Source of the DNA: Gemmobacter caeni
Lineage (GTDB): Bacteria; Pseudomonadota; Alphaproteobacteria; Rhodobacterales; Rhodobacteraceae
DNA: 64,000 nt
Direction of reading: 5' to 3'
Assembly (NCBI RefSeq): GCF_003054195.1
Contig: NZ_QBKP01000007.1
Location: 62,001 to 126,000, forward strand
The notes beneath the pieces were generated by a model, which saw only the letters and a list, made by a program, of their open reading frames with translations, did not search any database and was not told the origin of the DNA. Numbering within the stretch: the stretch's first letter is position 1; each line of letters starts with the position of its first letter. Below are positions 31,711 to 40,465 of the stretch, in pieces. Both the position numbers and the translations under genes were made by a program.

Positions 31711-33453
31711 TCACTCCTTCCATTTCTGCACGCGCGCCTGAAGGGCCTGCGCGACAAGCGAGGCCGTCAGACAGATCACGAGGATCAGAACGGTGATGGC
31801 ATTGGCAAATTGCATGAACCCTTCGGCGGCATAGCGGTAGGCGACCATCGAAAGGACAGGAGAGGTGGCGCTGAACAGCAGGACGACCAGCGACAGGTCG
31901 CGCACCATCTTGACGAAGACGAGAATGGCGCCCGCCAGAAGCCCCCGGATTGCCAGCGGCACGACGATGGCCCACATCCGCCGCAAGGGACCGGCGCCGG
32001 TGAGCCGGGCACTTTCCTCAAGATCGGTGGAAATCTGACCCAGCACAGATCGCCCGGACTGCACCGCATAGGGCAGGTTATGCGCGGCGGCAGCCATGAC
32101 CAGCAGCGTAAAGCTGCCGTAAAGCGAAGGCAGCGGCCCGATAGGTGCGCCAAACAGGGCGATATAGGCTGCGGCGAAGGCAATCGAGGGGATCAGCAGC
32201 GGCAGAAAGGCCAGCTGCGACAGGATATTGGCCAGCACGGTCCCCTTGTTGCGGGTAATCGTATGGGCCAGCGCCAACCCCAGAAGCATCGTGATCAGTG
32301 CCACCACCACGCCCAGCTTCAGCGTGTTCAGCAGTGCGCCGATCAGCACAGGATTGCGAAAGATGCCCGCCGTACCCTGTGCGATCTGGCCGCCCCCCTC
32401 GCCAAGCCAGAAATGCAGCGTCCAGTTTGAAAACAGCGCCCCGGTCTGCGTCGCAAGGCTGGAGGCGACCAGAACCACCACCGGCACGATCGTGGTCAGC
32501 ATGGCAAGCCCGAAGCCCGCCACAAACAGCGGCCAGCGCCATTTTCCCAGAGGAAAGCGCCGGGTGCGCCCGCCCTTCCCGGTCACGGTCACAAAGGCAC
32601 GCCGCCCTGAAACCAGCCGGTCCGACAGAAACAGGAAGATGCCGGAAACAGCAATCAGCAAGAGCGCCAGCACGAAGCCGCGCTCCGCCTGACCAATCTC
32701 GATCATGCCGAAAAGCCGGGTTGAAAGTGTCTGCATCCGCACCGGCAGGCCCAGCAGCGCAGGCGCGGCGAAGTTCGCCACCGCACCCGCGAGTGTCAGC
32801 GAGGCCGCCGAAACCAGCGCCGGCGTCACCACCGGAAGCACGATGCCGAAGAAGATGCGCGGACGGCGGGCGCCGGTCATCTGCGCAGCCTCGACCAGGT
32901 CTGCGCCGACCGAAGACAGCGCGGCGGCGATGATGGTGAAGGCCAGCGAATAGTAATGCGCGATCAGCACGATCAGCACCGGCACGATGCCCCAGGCCAG
33001 CCAGTCGGGAATGATGAAGCCGTTCGCCTCGAAAAAGCCCGGTGATCCGCCCATACGCCCGTTGCGAAACAATGTGCCCCAGGCCAGCGCCGCCGCAAAG
33101 CTCGGGATCATGAAGGGCAATGTGTGCAGCACTCCCAGAATGCGACGGCCCGGCACATCGGTCATCACCACCAGCCAGGCGGTGAAGCCCCCCAGCAGCA
33201 GACAGCCCGCCGAAACGCCCAAACCCAGGATCAGGGTGTTCATCAACGGGCGCCACCACAGGTTCGGCGACATCGGGCTGGCAAGTATCGCCCCCCAGGC
33301 TTCGATCCCGGCGGGGCTCAGGGTGGCCAGAAGGATGCGCAGCAGCGGGGCAAGCACCAGAACGCCGACGATCAGGATCATCAGCAGCGGTGCGAGTCTG
33401 CGCGCGGTCAGAAACCGGCGCCAACCGGGCGCGGCAAGCTCGGGCATTGACAT
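31711..33453 (-). CDS. ABC transporter permease, two fused MetI-type domains
   Basis: 580 residues with about 12 membrane helices and two EAA loops: E-A-A-Q-M-T-G-A-R-R-P in the first half and E-E-S-A-R-L-T-G-A-G-P in the second, so one chain supplies the whole channel. Fused permeases of this kind occur in FbpB (ferric iron), AfuB (sugar phosphate) and aminoethylphosphonate systems. It lies between the binding-protein and ATPase genes. Confidence 0.92.
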   Translation of the reverse strand: MSMPELAAPGWRRFLTARRLAPLLMILIVGVLVLAPLLRILLATLSPAGIEAWGAILASPMSPNLWWRPLMNTLILGLGVSAGCLLLGGFTAWLVVMTDVPGRRILGVLHTLPFMIPSFAAALAWGTLFRNGRMGGSPGFFEANGFIIPDWLAWGIVPVLIVLIAHYYSLAFTIIAAALSSVGADLVEAAQMTGARRPRIFFGIVLPVVTPALVSAASLTLAGAVANFAAPALLGLPVRMQTLSTRLFGMIEIGQAERGFVLALLLIAVSGIFLFLSDRLVSGRRAFVTVTGKGGRTRRFPLGKWRWPLFVAGFGLAMLTTIVPVVVLVASSLATQTGALFSNWTLHFWLGEGGGQIAQGTAGIFRNPVLIGALLNTLKLGVVVALITMLLGLALAHTITRNKGTVLANILSQLAFLPLLIPSIAFAAAYIALFGAPIGPLPSLYGSFTLLVMAAAAHNLPYAVQSGRSVLGQISTDLEESARLTGAGPLRRMWAIVVPLAIRGLLAGAILVFVKMVRDLSLVVLLFSATSPVLSMVAYRYAAEGFMQFANAITVLILVICLTASLVAQALQARVQKWKE

Positions 33454-33477
33454 GGGGAAAATCTCCGGCGGACGGCG

Positions 33478-33501
33478 GGCGCAGCCTGTCGCGGCTGCGC
33501 C
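33478..33501 (-). other. intercistronic stem-loop after the binding-protein gene
   Basis: GGCGCAGCC (33478-33486) pairs perfectly with GGCTGCGCC (33493-33501), loop of six, in the 57-bp gap between binding-protein and permease genes. Like the other two importers in the window it lacks a T run. Confidence 0.55.
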
Positions 33502-33510
33502 ACACCCGTA

Positions 33511-34629
33511 TCATTGCAGGGTGATGATCAGATCGGCGATGCGGGCGCGGTGTTCCGCCACGGCCTCGGTATTGATGGTCCATGCCTTCAGATCTTCCAG
33601 CGGCACGGAATCCGGGTCATCGGCAATGGTCGTGCGGGTCGCATAGTCGCCCGGAACGTTGAAGGGCGCAAAGGCCGGGCCCCCGTCTGCCGTGTCATCG
33701 CCAAACATGAAGTCGATCAGCAGCCGCGCCGCGGCCGGACTGGGCGCCTTGTCCGCCACCGCCAGCACCGCCGGGAACAGGATGCCATTTGCAGGTTCAA
33801 CATCGTTGGCAACCTGCAATGCCCAGCCTTCCTCTTCATTGTCGCGGCGGTCGGAATAGGTGCCAAAGGCGACCGGCGGGTCCTTGGCATCCCGCGTCCC
33901 GACGGCCTTGTTCAGATCGTCACTGTTCGAGACCAGAACCAGATCGTTGAGAAAGAGATTGCGGATGAATTGCTCTCCCGCGCCCGACAGATCATCGTCG
34001 ATCACGATATCGCTGCCGAACTGGGCCTTGTACGCCGCCGCCATCTCGTCGGGATGGAGCGCAATCTCGGTCAGAAGGTCCAGCAATTCGCCGCGCTGCG
34101 TCGGATCGACCATCATCACCTTCCCTGACCATTCGGGCAGGGTCAGTTGCCAGAGATTGGTGACCGGGCTTCCGTCGGGATAGGCCTGCTCGTTATACAT
34201 GAGCACCTTGGTCGACAGCCGGTGCACCAGAAGCGGCGCCTTGAAACGATTCTCGATCTGGTCCGCCAGCCTTGGCGGCACATAGGTATGGATGCGTCCG
34301 GGCGCCAGAAGGTCACGTAGCGCAACCGGCGCATCGGCGATATAAAGCACGTCCACCGCATACACCCCGGCCTGCTGTTCCGCCACAACGCGCGCAATCT
34401 GTTTGGCGGAGCTGAGATCCAGCCCGATCAGATCAACACCCGGATAGGTCGCCTCAAAGGCCTTCTCCACCCGTGCGATGCGGCTGGACAACGAAAAGAC
34501 GGTCACCGTCTTTTCCTCTTTGGCCCGATCATAAAGTTCTGCGGTCGACATCGCATCCAGATCCTGCGCCGCAGCCAAAGCAGGGACGCAGGCCGCCGCG
34601 AGAAGCGCTGCCTTCAGGCTCTTCCACAT
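33511..34629 (-). CDS. ABC transporter substrate-binding protein, family 1 (organophosphate candidate)
   Basis: 372 residues from an ATG with GGGAGGAGAG upstream; a longer frame would run into the rpiR gene. A Sec signal is clear (M-W-K-S-L-K, hydrophobic core, A-A-A-Q near 20). The mature part is an Fe3+/AfuA-type binding fold: T-V-F-S-L-S-S-R-I at the N-lobe, and V-M-M-V-D-P-T-Q-R-G. The tyrosine pair typical of ferric-binding proteins near the C-lobe is not evident, which argues for a substrate other than iron. Confidence 0.87.
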   Translation of the reverse strand: MWKSLKAALLAAACVPALAAAQDLDAMSTAELYDRAKEEKTVTVFSLSSRIARVEKAFEATYPGVDLIGLDLSSAKQIARVVAEQQAGVYAVDVLYIADAPVALRDLLAPGRIHTYVPPRLADQIENRFKAPLLVHRLSTKVLMYNEQAYPDGSPVTNLWQLTLPEWSGKVMMVDPTQRGELLDLLTEIALHPDEMAAAYKAQFGSDIVIDDDLSGAGEQFIRNLFLNDLVLVSNSDDLNKAVGTRDAKDPPVAFGTYSDRRDNEEEGWALQVANDVEPANGILFPAVLAVADKAPSPAAARLLIDFMFGDDTADGGPAFAPFNVPGDYATRTTIADDPDSVPLEDLKAWTINTEAVAEHRARIADLIITLQ

Positions 34630-34663
34630 TGTGTCTTCTCTCCTCCCAGAGATGGCAACGCCG

Positions 34664-35509
34664 TCAGGCGAAGCGGTCGAACAGATCGGCCAGTTCCTCG
34701 AGTTTGGTGACGATCTGCGGCTCATGCCGACCGGCAATGGTCAGCAGAATGGCGTTGACGATGGTCATGGGGACGATCGGGGTCTGGAACTCCGTGCCCG
34801 ACCGCCCCCTCGGCGCCGCCAGCAGATGTTCGGCAGGCGGGGTCATGGTTGGACCCGCCAGATCCGAAATCAGCAAGGTGCGCGCTCCCACCTGCGCGGC
34901 GTGGCCCATGATCGCCGCGTAGTCTGTCGGTTGCTTGCGAAACGCCAGAACCAGAACCAGATCATCCTGCCCAAGGCTGGTCAGCCGTTCCGCAATGTCG
35001 CGGCCGCGGCCGGTCAGCATCACCGTCGTCATGGCGAAACGATCCAGCCGCCGTTGCAAGAAGGCGGATACGGCGGTTGCATGGCCCTGTGCGAAGATGA
35101 ACACCCGCCGCGCCGCAAAGATCATGTCCGATGCGGTATCGACATCGCGCTGGTCGATGCTGCGGGCAAGCTGTTCCAGCGCGGAGATTTCGCTTTGCAC
35201 CAGATCAGCCAGATAGCTGCCATCGGCCACTTTCGACACCGACCGGCGCATCCGCGCCGCCGCATCCTGCCCTTCCATCACTTCGCGCTGCAATTGCGCG
35301 CGCAGTTCCGGGTAGCCGCTGAAGCCCAGCTTCTGCGCCAGCCGCGTCGCCGTCGTTTCATGCACCTGCGCCCGCTCGGCCAGCTGGGCCGCTGACAGGA
35401 ACACCGCCTCCGCCTGCTGACCCAGCAAGACCTCGATGACCTTCCGGTCCGCTGCGGTCAGTTTCTGGGACGTGTGCTGAATACGGCTGAGCAGGGTCAT
35501 CGGCGGCAT
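34664..35509 (-). CDS. RpiR/MurR family regulator with SIS domain
   Basis: 281 residues from this ATG; an ATG three codons later and a GTG six codons earlier are also possible. The N-terminal RpiR helix-turn-helix has S-A-A-Q-L-A-E-R-A-Q-V-H-E-T-T-A-T-R-L-A, and the SIS domain (about 115-250) binds phosphosugars in characterised relatives (V-F-I-F-A-Q-G-H-A-T, then D-L-V-L-V-L-A). A phosphorylated effector fits an organophosphate importer operon. Repeated palindromes overlap and precede its start, so it is likely autoregulated. Confidence 0.88.
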   Translation of the reverse strand: MPPMTLLSRIQHTSQKLTAADRKVIEVLLGQQAEAVFLSAAQLAERAQVHETTATRLAQKLGFSGYPELRAQLQREVMEGQDAAARMRRSVSKVADGSYLADLVQSEISALEQLARSIDQRDVDTASDMIFAARRVFIFAQGHATAVSAFLQRRLDRFAMTTVMLTGRGRDIAERLTSLGQDDLVLVLAFRKQPTDYAAIMGHAAQVGARTLLISDLAGPTMTPPAEHLLAAPRGRSGTEFQTPIVPMTIVNAILLTIAGRHEPQIVTKLEELADLFDRFA

Positions 35510-35580
35510 ATCCTGTTGGTGATCCACCCAGCATCATGCAGGATATCCTGCGAGTCAACAATTTTATGCAGGATATCCAG
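35506..35580. promoter_or_regulatory. repeated palindromic operators of the RpiR operon
   Basis: GCAGGATATCCTGC (35538-35551) is a perfect 14-bp palindrome. ATGCAGGATATCC recurs at 35566-35578 with centres 30 bp apart, and a half site ATATCCTG (35508-35515) overlaps the rpiR start with its centre 35 bp away. Spacing near whole helical turns suggests cooperative binding. Confidence 0.7.
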
Positions 35581-35819
35581 AACTCCTCTCAGCAGCCATC
35601 GGCGCAGTCCCTTACCTGTCAGCGCCAAGAACCTGACCAGCGTCAGCTTCCGATACGACGAGGCCGGCTGCCGCCAGTGAAGCCGTTTGCAACCACCAAA
35701 TGCCTTGGTCGGAAACCACAAAGGATTTCCTCGCCCGTTTGAGGATTTGCTTCCAGAACCAAGCCGGGCATTTACTTGTATGGTAGTATGGTGTATCGAA
35801 TCCCCAAGGGGGAACTGTC
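35581..35819. promoter_or_regulatory. divergent intergenic region with GntR-type direct repeat
   Basis: No gene is seen in this stretch between the RpiR operators and the gntR gene. GTATGGT occurs twice in tandem (35778-35784 and 35786-35792) followed by GTAT, a likely GntR/UxuR-type site, and AAGGGGGAA serves as the gntR ribosome-binding site. The part at 35581-35770 shows nothing recognisable. Confidence 0.45.
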
Positions 35820-36509
35820 ATGTCTGACCGGAAACGCGAAATCGTCGCCCTTCAGCCAGTCCGCATCAGTGTGGTGGACCAGCTTCACGCCGCCCTGCGC
35901 ATGGCGATCATCGGCAACGACTTGTCGCCCGGCACCCGGATTTCCGAATCCGAGGTCGCGCAGCAATACGGCATCAGTCGCCAACCCGTGCGCGAGGCCT
36001 TCATCACGCTCGCGAATGAAGGGCTGCTGGATATCCGCCCGCAGCGCGGCTCTTTCGTAGCGAAGATCTCGCTCGCGGCGGTGCTGGATGCCCGCTTCGT
36101 GCGCGAGGCCGTCGAGGCCGATATCGTGAAGCTTCTGGCGGACACACCCGATCCCGCGCTGATCGCGGATCTGCGGGGCCAGCTGGCCCGGCAGCAGGAG
36201 CTGATTGGCGGCTCCGCACGCGACTTCATGGAGGCGGATGAAATCTTCCACCGCACCCTGGCCGAAGGGGCGGACAAGGGTAATGCCTGGCGCGTGCTGG
36301 TCGAGATGAAGGCGCAGATGGACCGCGTCCGCTTTCTGTCCAGCATGCATTTTTCCGTTGCGCGCCTGATCGAGCAGCACCGCGCCATTGTCGATGCCAT
36401 AGCGGGCGGTGACAGGCCCGCCGCCGAGACGCAGATGCGCCAGCACCTGCAAGGCATCCTGTCCGACCTGCCGGTGATCAAGCAGGAACGCCCCGAATAT
36501 TTTCTTTGA
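35820..36509 (+). CDS. GntR family regulator with FCD domain (sugar-acid operon)
   Basis: 229 residues. N-terminal winged helix with S-E-V-A-Q-Q-Y-G-I-S-R-Q-P-V-R-E-A-F, then an FCD effector domain with metal-ligand histidines in F-H-R-T-L-A and E-Q-H-R-A-I-V-D-A. FCD regulators such as UxuR and ExuR respond to hexuronates. It is first in the same-direction operon with TRAP and uxuAB genes and is very likely its local repressor. Confidence 0.92.
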   Translation: MSDRKREIVALQPVRISVVDQLHAALRMAIIGNDLSPGTRISESEVAQQYGISRQPVREAFITLANEGLLDIRPQRGSFVAKISLAAVLDARFVREAVEADIVKLLADTPDPALIADLRGQLARQQELIGGSARDFMEADEIFHRTLAEGADKGNAWRVLVEMKAQMDRVRFLSSMHFSVARLIEQHRAIVDAIAGGDRPAAETQMRQHLQGILSDLPVIKQERPEYFL

Positions 36510-36549
36510 TCACGGCATCTGCCGCGATCACATCATCCTGGAGGAGGAA

Positions 36550-37527
36550 ATGATGTTTGTCACAAAGCTGACCCGCCTGGCCGCGGGCTGTGCGCTGGCC
36601 GTACTGATGGGCACTTCGGCAATGGCCGCCGAAGTCACGCTCAAACTGGGACACCTCGCCAACGAGGAGAACATTTGGCACAAGGCCGCGCTGAAATTCG
36701 CCGAAGAGGTTGCCGCCCTGACCGAGGGCCGCGTCGAGGTTGTCGTCTACCCGAACGAGACGCTGGGCAAGGAAATCGACGTCATCAACGGTATGCAGCT
36801 TGGCACTGCCGACATGACGATCACCGGCGAAAGCCTTCAGAACTGGGCACCGAAAGCCGCGCTTCTGGCGCTGCCCTATGCCTACAAATCGCTTGAACAC
36901 ATGGACCGTGTCGCGTCGGGCGAGATCGGTGATGCGATCGAGGCCGAGATCATCGCGAATGCCGGCATCCGCCCGCTGACCTACTTCGCTCGTGGTCCGC
37001 GCAACCTGTCGGCCAACCGCGAGATTACCTCGCCCGATCAGCTGAACGGGTTCAAGCTGCGCGTGCCGAACGTGCCGATTTTCGTGGCCGCCTGGCAGGC
37101 GCTTGGCGCAAATCCGACGCCGATGGCCTTCTCCGAGGTCTTCACCTCGCTTCAGAACGGCACCATCGAAGGGCAGGAAAACCCGCTGGCGCTGTTCAAG
37201 TCGGGTGGCTTCTACGAGGTGCAGAAGGTCGTCAACAAGACCGAGCATGTGCGTTCGTGGATCTACCTGACCATCGCGGAAAGCAGCTGGGACAAGCTGT
37301 CGGAAGCCGATCAGGCCGCCGTTCAGGAGGCGGCAAACCGCACCCAGGCCTTCGAGCGCGAACTGTTCCTTGCGGATGAACAGGCGCTGGTCACGGATCT
37401 GGAATCGAAGGGCGTCAAGTTCGTCGAGGTCGATCAGGCCGCCTTTGCCGCCAGGGCCAAAGATGCCGTCATCGCGGCGGTTCCCGAAGATATCCGCCCT
37501 CTGGCCGAGCAGATCTTCAACAACTGA
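36550..37527 (+). CDS. dctP: TRAP transporter substrate-binding protein DctP
   Basis: 325 residues with a strong GGAGGAGG site before two adjacent ATGs. The signal peptide ends at A-M-A-A near residue 26. The DctP fold is plain: K-L-G-H-L-A-N-E-E-N, the R-V-E-V-V-V-Y-P-N-E-T-L-G-K strand, and the carboxylate-binding Arg in F-K-L-R-V-P-N-V-P. It captures a sugar acid in the periplasm for DctQM; neighbouring genes point to gulonate, mannonate, fructuronate or a relative. Confidence 0.92.
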   Translation: MMFVTKLTRLAAGCALAVLMGTSAMAAEVTLKLGHLANEENIWHKAALKFAEEVAALTEGRVEVVVYPNETLGKEIDVINGMQLGTADMTITGESLQNWAPKAALLALPYAYKSLEHMDRVASGEIGDAIEAEIIANAGIRPLTYFARGPRNLSANREITSPDQLNGFKLRVPNVPIFVAAWQALGANPTPMAFSEVFTSLQNGTIEGQENPLALFKSGGFYEVQKVVNKTEHVRSWIYLTIAESSWDKLSEADQAAVQEAANRTQAFERELFLADEQALVTDLESKGVKFVEVDQAAFAARAKDAVIAAVPEDIRPLAEQIFNN

Positions 37528-37536
37528 CAATGCGAC

Positions 37537-37565
37537 GGGATCTGCCGTTTCACGCGGCAGATCCC
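37537..37565 (+). other. intercistronic stem-loop after dctP
   Basis: A perfect 11-bp stem GGGATCTGCCG/CGGCAGATCCC with a 7-base loop fills most of the gap between dctP and dctQ; no T run follows. Confidence 0.6.
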
Positions 37566-37579
37566 TTGCGGAGGCATCC

Positions 37580-38080
37580 ATGACACATGCTTTCAAATGG
37601 CTGGAGGGGCTGTGCCGCCTCCTGATCCTCGCGGCGTTCCTGGTCCTTTCGGGTTCGGTTCTGTTGCAGGTCTTTGCGCGCACCTTCCTTTCGACAGCGC
37701 CGGTCTGGACCGAAGAGTTGACGCGGTTCTGCCTGATCTACATTGGCGCCCTTGGGGCGGGACTGGCGCTGCGCAGCGGTGACATGGTGAACGTGGACCT
37801 GCTGTGCGAAAATCTGCCCGGTCACGGCCCGCGCCTGCTGCGGCTGCTGTCGGCCGTTCTCACGGCAGGTTTTGCGCTGACACTGTTGCCCGCGGCCTGG
37901 GCCTATACGGTTGTCGGACAACGCCAGACCGCCCCGTCGCTTGGCTGGCGCATGGATTTCATCCACATCTCGATGCTTGTGCTGTTCCTGACGCTCGCGC
38001 TTTGGGCGCTGGTGCGCGTGTTCGAGATGCTGACCGGCCGGCATGACGGCCGCCCGATCCCGAATTCGGAGGAACTGTGA
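37580..38080 (+). CDS. dctQ: TRAP transporter small permease DctQ
   Basis: 166 residues with four predicted membrane helices (about 12-34, 48-68, 88-110 and 128-150) and the DctQ pattern W-T-E-E-L-T-R-F-C between helices one and two. It forms the membrane complex with DctM. The start has GCGGAGGC upstream, and its stop overlaps the dctM ATG (TGATG). Confidence 0.9.
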   Translation: MTHAFKWLEGLCRLLILAAFLVLSGSVLLQVFARTFLSTAPVWTEELTRFCLIYIGALGAGLALRSGDMVNVDLLCENLPGHGPRLLRLLSAVLTAGFALTLLPAAWAYTVVGQRQTAPSLGWRMDFIHISMLVLFLTLALWALVRVFEMLTGRHDGRPIPNSEEL

Positions 38081-39357
38081 TGGGTCTGACCCTGCTGCTG
38101 GGCGTCTTTGTGCTGGGCCTTGCCATCGGCCTGCCCGTTGCGGTGACGCTGGGGCTGTCCTCGATGGCCTATCTGCTGTTCGCCGACATCCCGCTCGTGG
38201 TCATTCCGCAGAAGATGTATGCGGGAATGGACAGTTTCGTTCTGCTGTGCATTCCGGGCTTCATCCTCGCCGGGAATCTGATGAATTCCGGCGGGATCAC
38301 TGAACGGATCATCCGCTTCGCCAATGCGCTGGTTGGCTGGATGCGCGGCGGGCTGGCGCAGGCCAATATCGCCGCTTCGATGCTGTTCGGCGGCATTTCC
38401 GGCACGGCGGTGGCCGATGTGGCCTCGGTCGGCGGCATGATGATCCCCGGCATGAAGAAAGCAGGCTATCCCGGCGATTTCTCGGCGGCGGTCACGGCGG
38501 CTTCGTCCACCGTGGGGCCGATGATCCCGCCCAGCGTTCCGATGATCATTGTCGGATCGCTGTCCGGCCTGTCGGTCGGCAAGCTGTTTCTTGCCGGGGC
38601 CGTTCCCGGCCTGCTGATGGGCTTTGCGATGATGATCACCACCTATTTCATCGCGAAGAAAAAGAACTTCCCGCGTGAACCCTGGCAGGGCCTGCGGGAG
38701 CTGTTCACCTCGTTCACCGGCGCGATATGGGCCATTGCGATGACCGGGCTCATCGTTGGCGGGCTGCTGATCGGCGTGACCACACCCACCGAAACTGCCG
38801 TGGTCGCCTGCCTTTATGCGGCGCTCGTCGGGCTGTTCATCTACCGGGAATTGCCGGTGGCCCGCATCCCGAAGATCATCATCGACAGCGCGGTCAGCTC
38901 GGCGGGTATTCTGGTTCTGGTCGGCACGGCGAATGTCTTCGGCTGGATTCTGGTATCAGAGCGGATTCCGCAGATGCTTGCAGATGCCGTTCTTTCGGTC
39001 ACCGATAACAAATTCCTCGTGATCCTGCTGATCAACCTGCTGCTGCTGTTCGTCGGCATGTTCATGGAAACCATCGCCGCGCTGATCATCCTGTTCGTGC
39101 CGCTTCAGGCTCTGGCCATGGCCGTGGGGATCGACCCGCTGCATTTCGCCTGCTTTGCGGTGCTGAACCTGATGATCGGGCTGACCACGCCGCCCGTCGG
39201 GGTCTGCCTCTTCGTTGCCTCGAACATCGCACGGCTGCCGCTGTCGCCGGTGATCCGCGCCATCACCCCCTATATCGTGACCAACATCGCAGTGCTGCTG
39301 CTGGTCAGCTACTGGGCGCCGCTGGCGACCTGGCTTCCGAAACTGCTGATGCCCTGA
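38080..39357 (+). CDS. dctM: TRAP transporter large permease DctM
   Basis: 425 residues, about 12 membrane helices, with the DctM blocks F-V-L-L-C-I-P-G-F-I-L-A-G, G-G-I-S-G-T-A-V-A-D, P-P-S-V-P-M-I and G-L-T-T-P-P-V-G. It is the sodium-coupled translocation subunit. The ATG is chosen over a GTG one codon earlier because GGAGGAAC is well spaced. The next gene starts 8 bases later. Confidence 0.93.
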   Translation: MGLTLLLGVFVLGLAIGLPVAVTLGLSSMAYLLFADIPLVVIPQKMYAGMDSFVLLCIPGFILAGNLMNSGGITERIIRFANALVGWMRGGLAQANIAASMLFGGISGTAVADVASVGGMMIPGMKKAGYPGDFSAAVTAASSTVGPMIPPSVPMIIVGSLSGLSVGKLFLAGAVPGLLMGFAMMITTYFIAKKKNFPREPWQGLRELFTSFTGAIWAIAMTGLIVGGLLIGVTTPTETAVVACLYAALVGLFIYRELPVARIPKIIIDSAVSSAGILVLVGTANVFGWILVSERIPQMLADAVLSVTDNKFLVILLINLLLLFVGMFMETIAALIILFVPLQALAMAVGIDPLHFACFAVLNLMIGLTTPPVGVCLFVASNIARLPLSPVIRAITPYIVTNIAVLLLVSYWAPLATWLPKLLMP

Positions 39358-39365
39358 GGCAAGAC

Positions 39366-40433
39366 ATGACCCAGACAGAAAACCGCATCGTGCGTCTTTA
39401 CGGTCAGGATGACCTGCGCGTTGAAACCGAGCCGACCGCCCAGCCCGGACCGGGCCAAGTGCGCGTCTCGGTGCTGGCCGGGGGTATCTGCGGCTCGGAC
39501 CTGCATTACTGGCTGGAGGGCGGGATCGGCACCATCCGCGTGCGCGAGCCGATCATCCTCGGCCATGAGGCCGCCGGGCGGATCGAGGCTCTGGGCGCCA
39601 GTGTCACCGGGCTGGAGGTCGGGCAACTGGTTGCGATGAACCCTTCGCATCCCTGCGGTGTATGCGACTTCTGCCAGCAGGGGCTGACGATCCATTGCAC
39701 CGCGATGAAGTTCAAGGGTTCGGCCATGTATCTGCCGCATCAGCAGGGCATGTTCCGCGACCTGATGGTGATCGACGCCGCGCAATGCCATGTGCTGCCC
39801 GATGGCACCGATCCGGGGGCAGCCGCCTGTGCAGAACCGCTCGCCGTCTGTCTGCATGCCGCGAACCGCGGCGAGAGTGTGGCGGGCAGTCTGGCGGGCA
39901 AGGTTGTGCTGGTTACCGGGGCCGGGCCGATCGGCGCGCTGTGTGTTGCGGTTGCGCGGGCGCGCGGCGCGGCCGAAATCGTGGTGACCGACATTCAGGA
40001 TACCACGCTTGCGGTGGCCCTGCGGATGGGGGCCGATCATGCGGTCAACACCCTGAAAACTCCGGACGGCCTGGCCCCCTGGCAGGCGGGCAAGGGCCGG
40101 GCCGATCTGGTCTTTGAATGTTCGGCTGCGGCCCCGGCGATCCGAGATGCGATCACCTGCCTGCGCCCGCGTGGCACCATGGTGCAGGTCGGTGTGGCCG
40201 GGCCGACCCCGATGCCGCTGAATGTGATGGTGGGCAAGGAAATCCTGTTCATCGGCTCGCAGCGGTTTGATGCCGAGTTCGCGGATGCCGTGGCGCTGAT
40301 CGGCTCTGGCCGGATCGACCCGCGCCCGATGATCACCGGCACCTATCCGGTGACAGAAGCACTTGACGCCTTCGATGCCGCCCGTGACCGCGCCCGTGCG
40401 GTCAAGGTCCAGATCTCGTTCGCCGGCGCCTGA
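39366..40433 (+). CDS. zinc-dependent L-idonate/L-gulonate 5-dehydrogenase
   Basis: 355 residues of the zinc alcohol dehydrogenase family. Catalytic zinc ligands are the Cys in G-G-I-C-G-S-D-L-H, the His/Glu in L-G-H-E-A-A-G; structural zinc cysteines are in C-G-V-C-D-F-C-Q-Q-G-L-T-I-H-C; the Rossmann motif is G-A-G-P-I-G. It is most like IdnD. In a uxuAB operon, an L-gulonate 5-dehydrogenase yielding fructuronate would feed directly into UxuB; L-idonate to 5-ketogluconate is the alternative. Confidence 0.88.
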   Translation: MTQTENRIVRLYGQDDLRVETEPTAQPGPGQVRVSVLAGGICGSDLHYWLEGGIGTIRVREPIILGHEAAGRIEALGASVTGLEVGQLVAMNPSHPCGVCDFCQQGLTIHCTAMKFKGSAMYLPHQQGMFRDLMVIDAAQCHVLPDGTDPGAAACAEPLAVCLHAANRGESVAGSLAGKVVLVTGAGPIGALCVAVARARGAAEIVVTDIQDTTLAVALRMGADHAVNTLKTPDGLAPWQAGKGRADLVFECSAAAPAIRDAITCLRPRGTMVQVGVAGPTPMPLNVMVGKEILFIGSQRFDAEFADAVALIGSGRIDPRPMITGTYPVTEALDAFDAARDRARAVKVQISFAGA

Positions 40434-40465
40434 GCGCGCGGCTTTTCCAGACAGAAAGACACCCC

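Noticed and set aside
30608-34629. Ferric iron ABC transporter (FbpABC)
   Set aside because: The ATPase and permease fit this class, but the binding protein lacks the evident tyrosine pair and the operon contains a phosphatase, phosphate transporter and RpiR regulator, so an organophosphate is favoured.
30003-34629. 2-aminoethylphosphonate uptake and degradation locus
   Set aside because: The importer type is compatible, but no phnW, phnX or phnY homologue lies in the operon; kept only as an alternative ligand.
35536-35742. Small rightward protein with repeated M-Q-D-I motif
   Set aside because: The repeat is a by-product of the palindromic RpiR operators; no ribosome-binding site and no other protein features.
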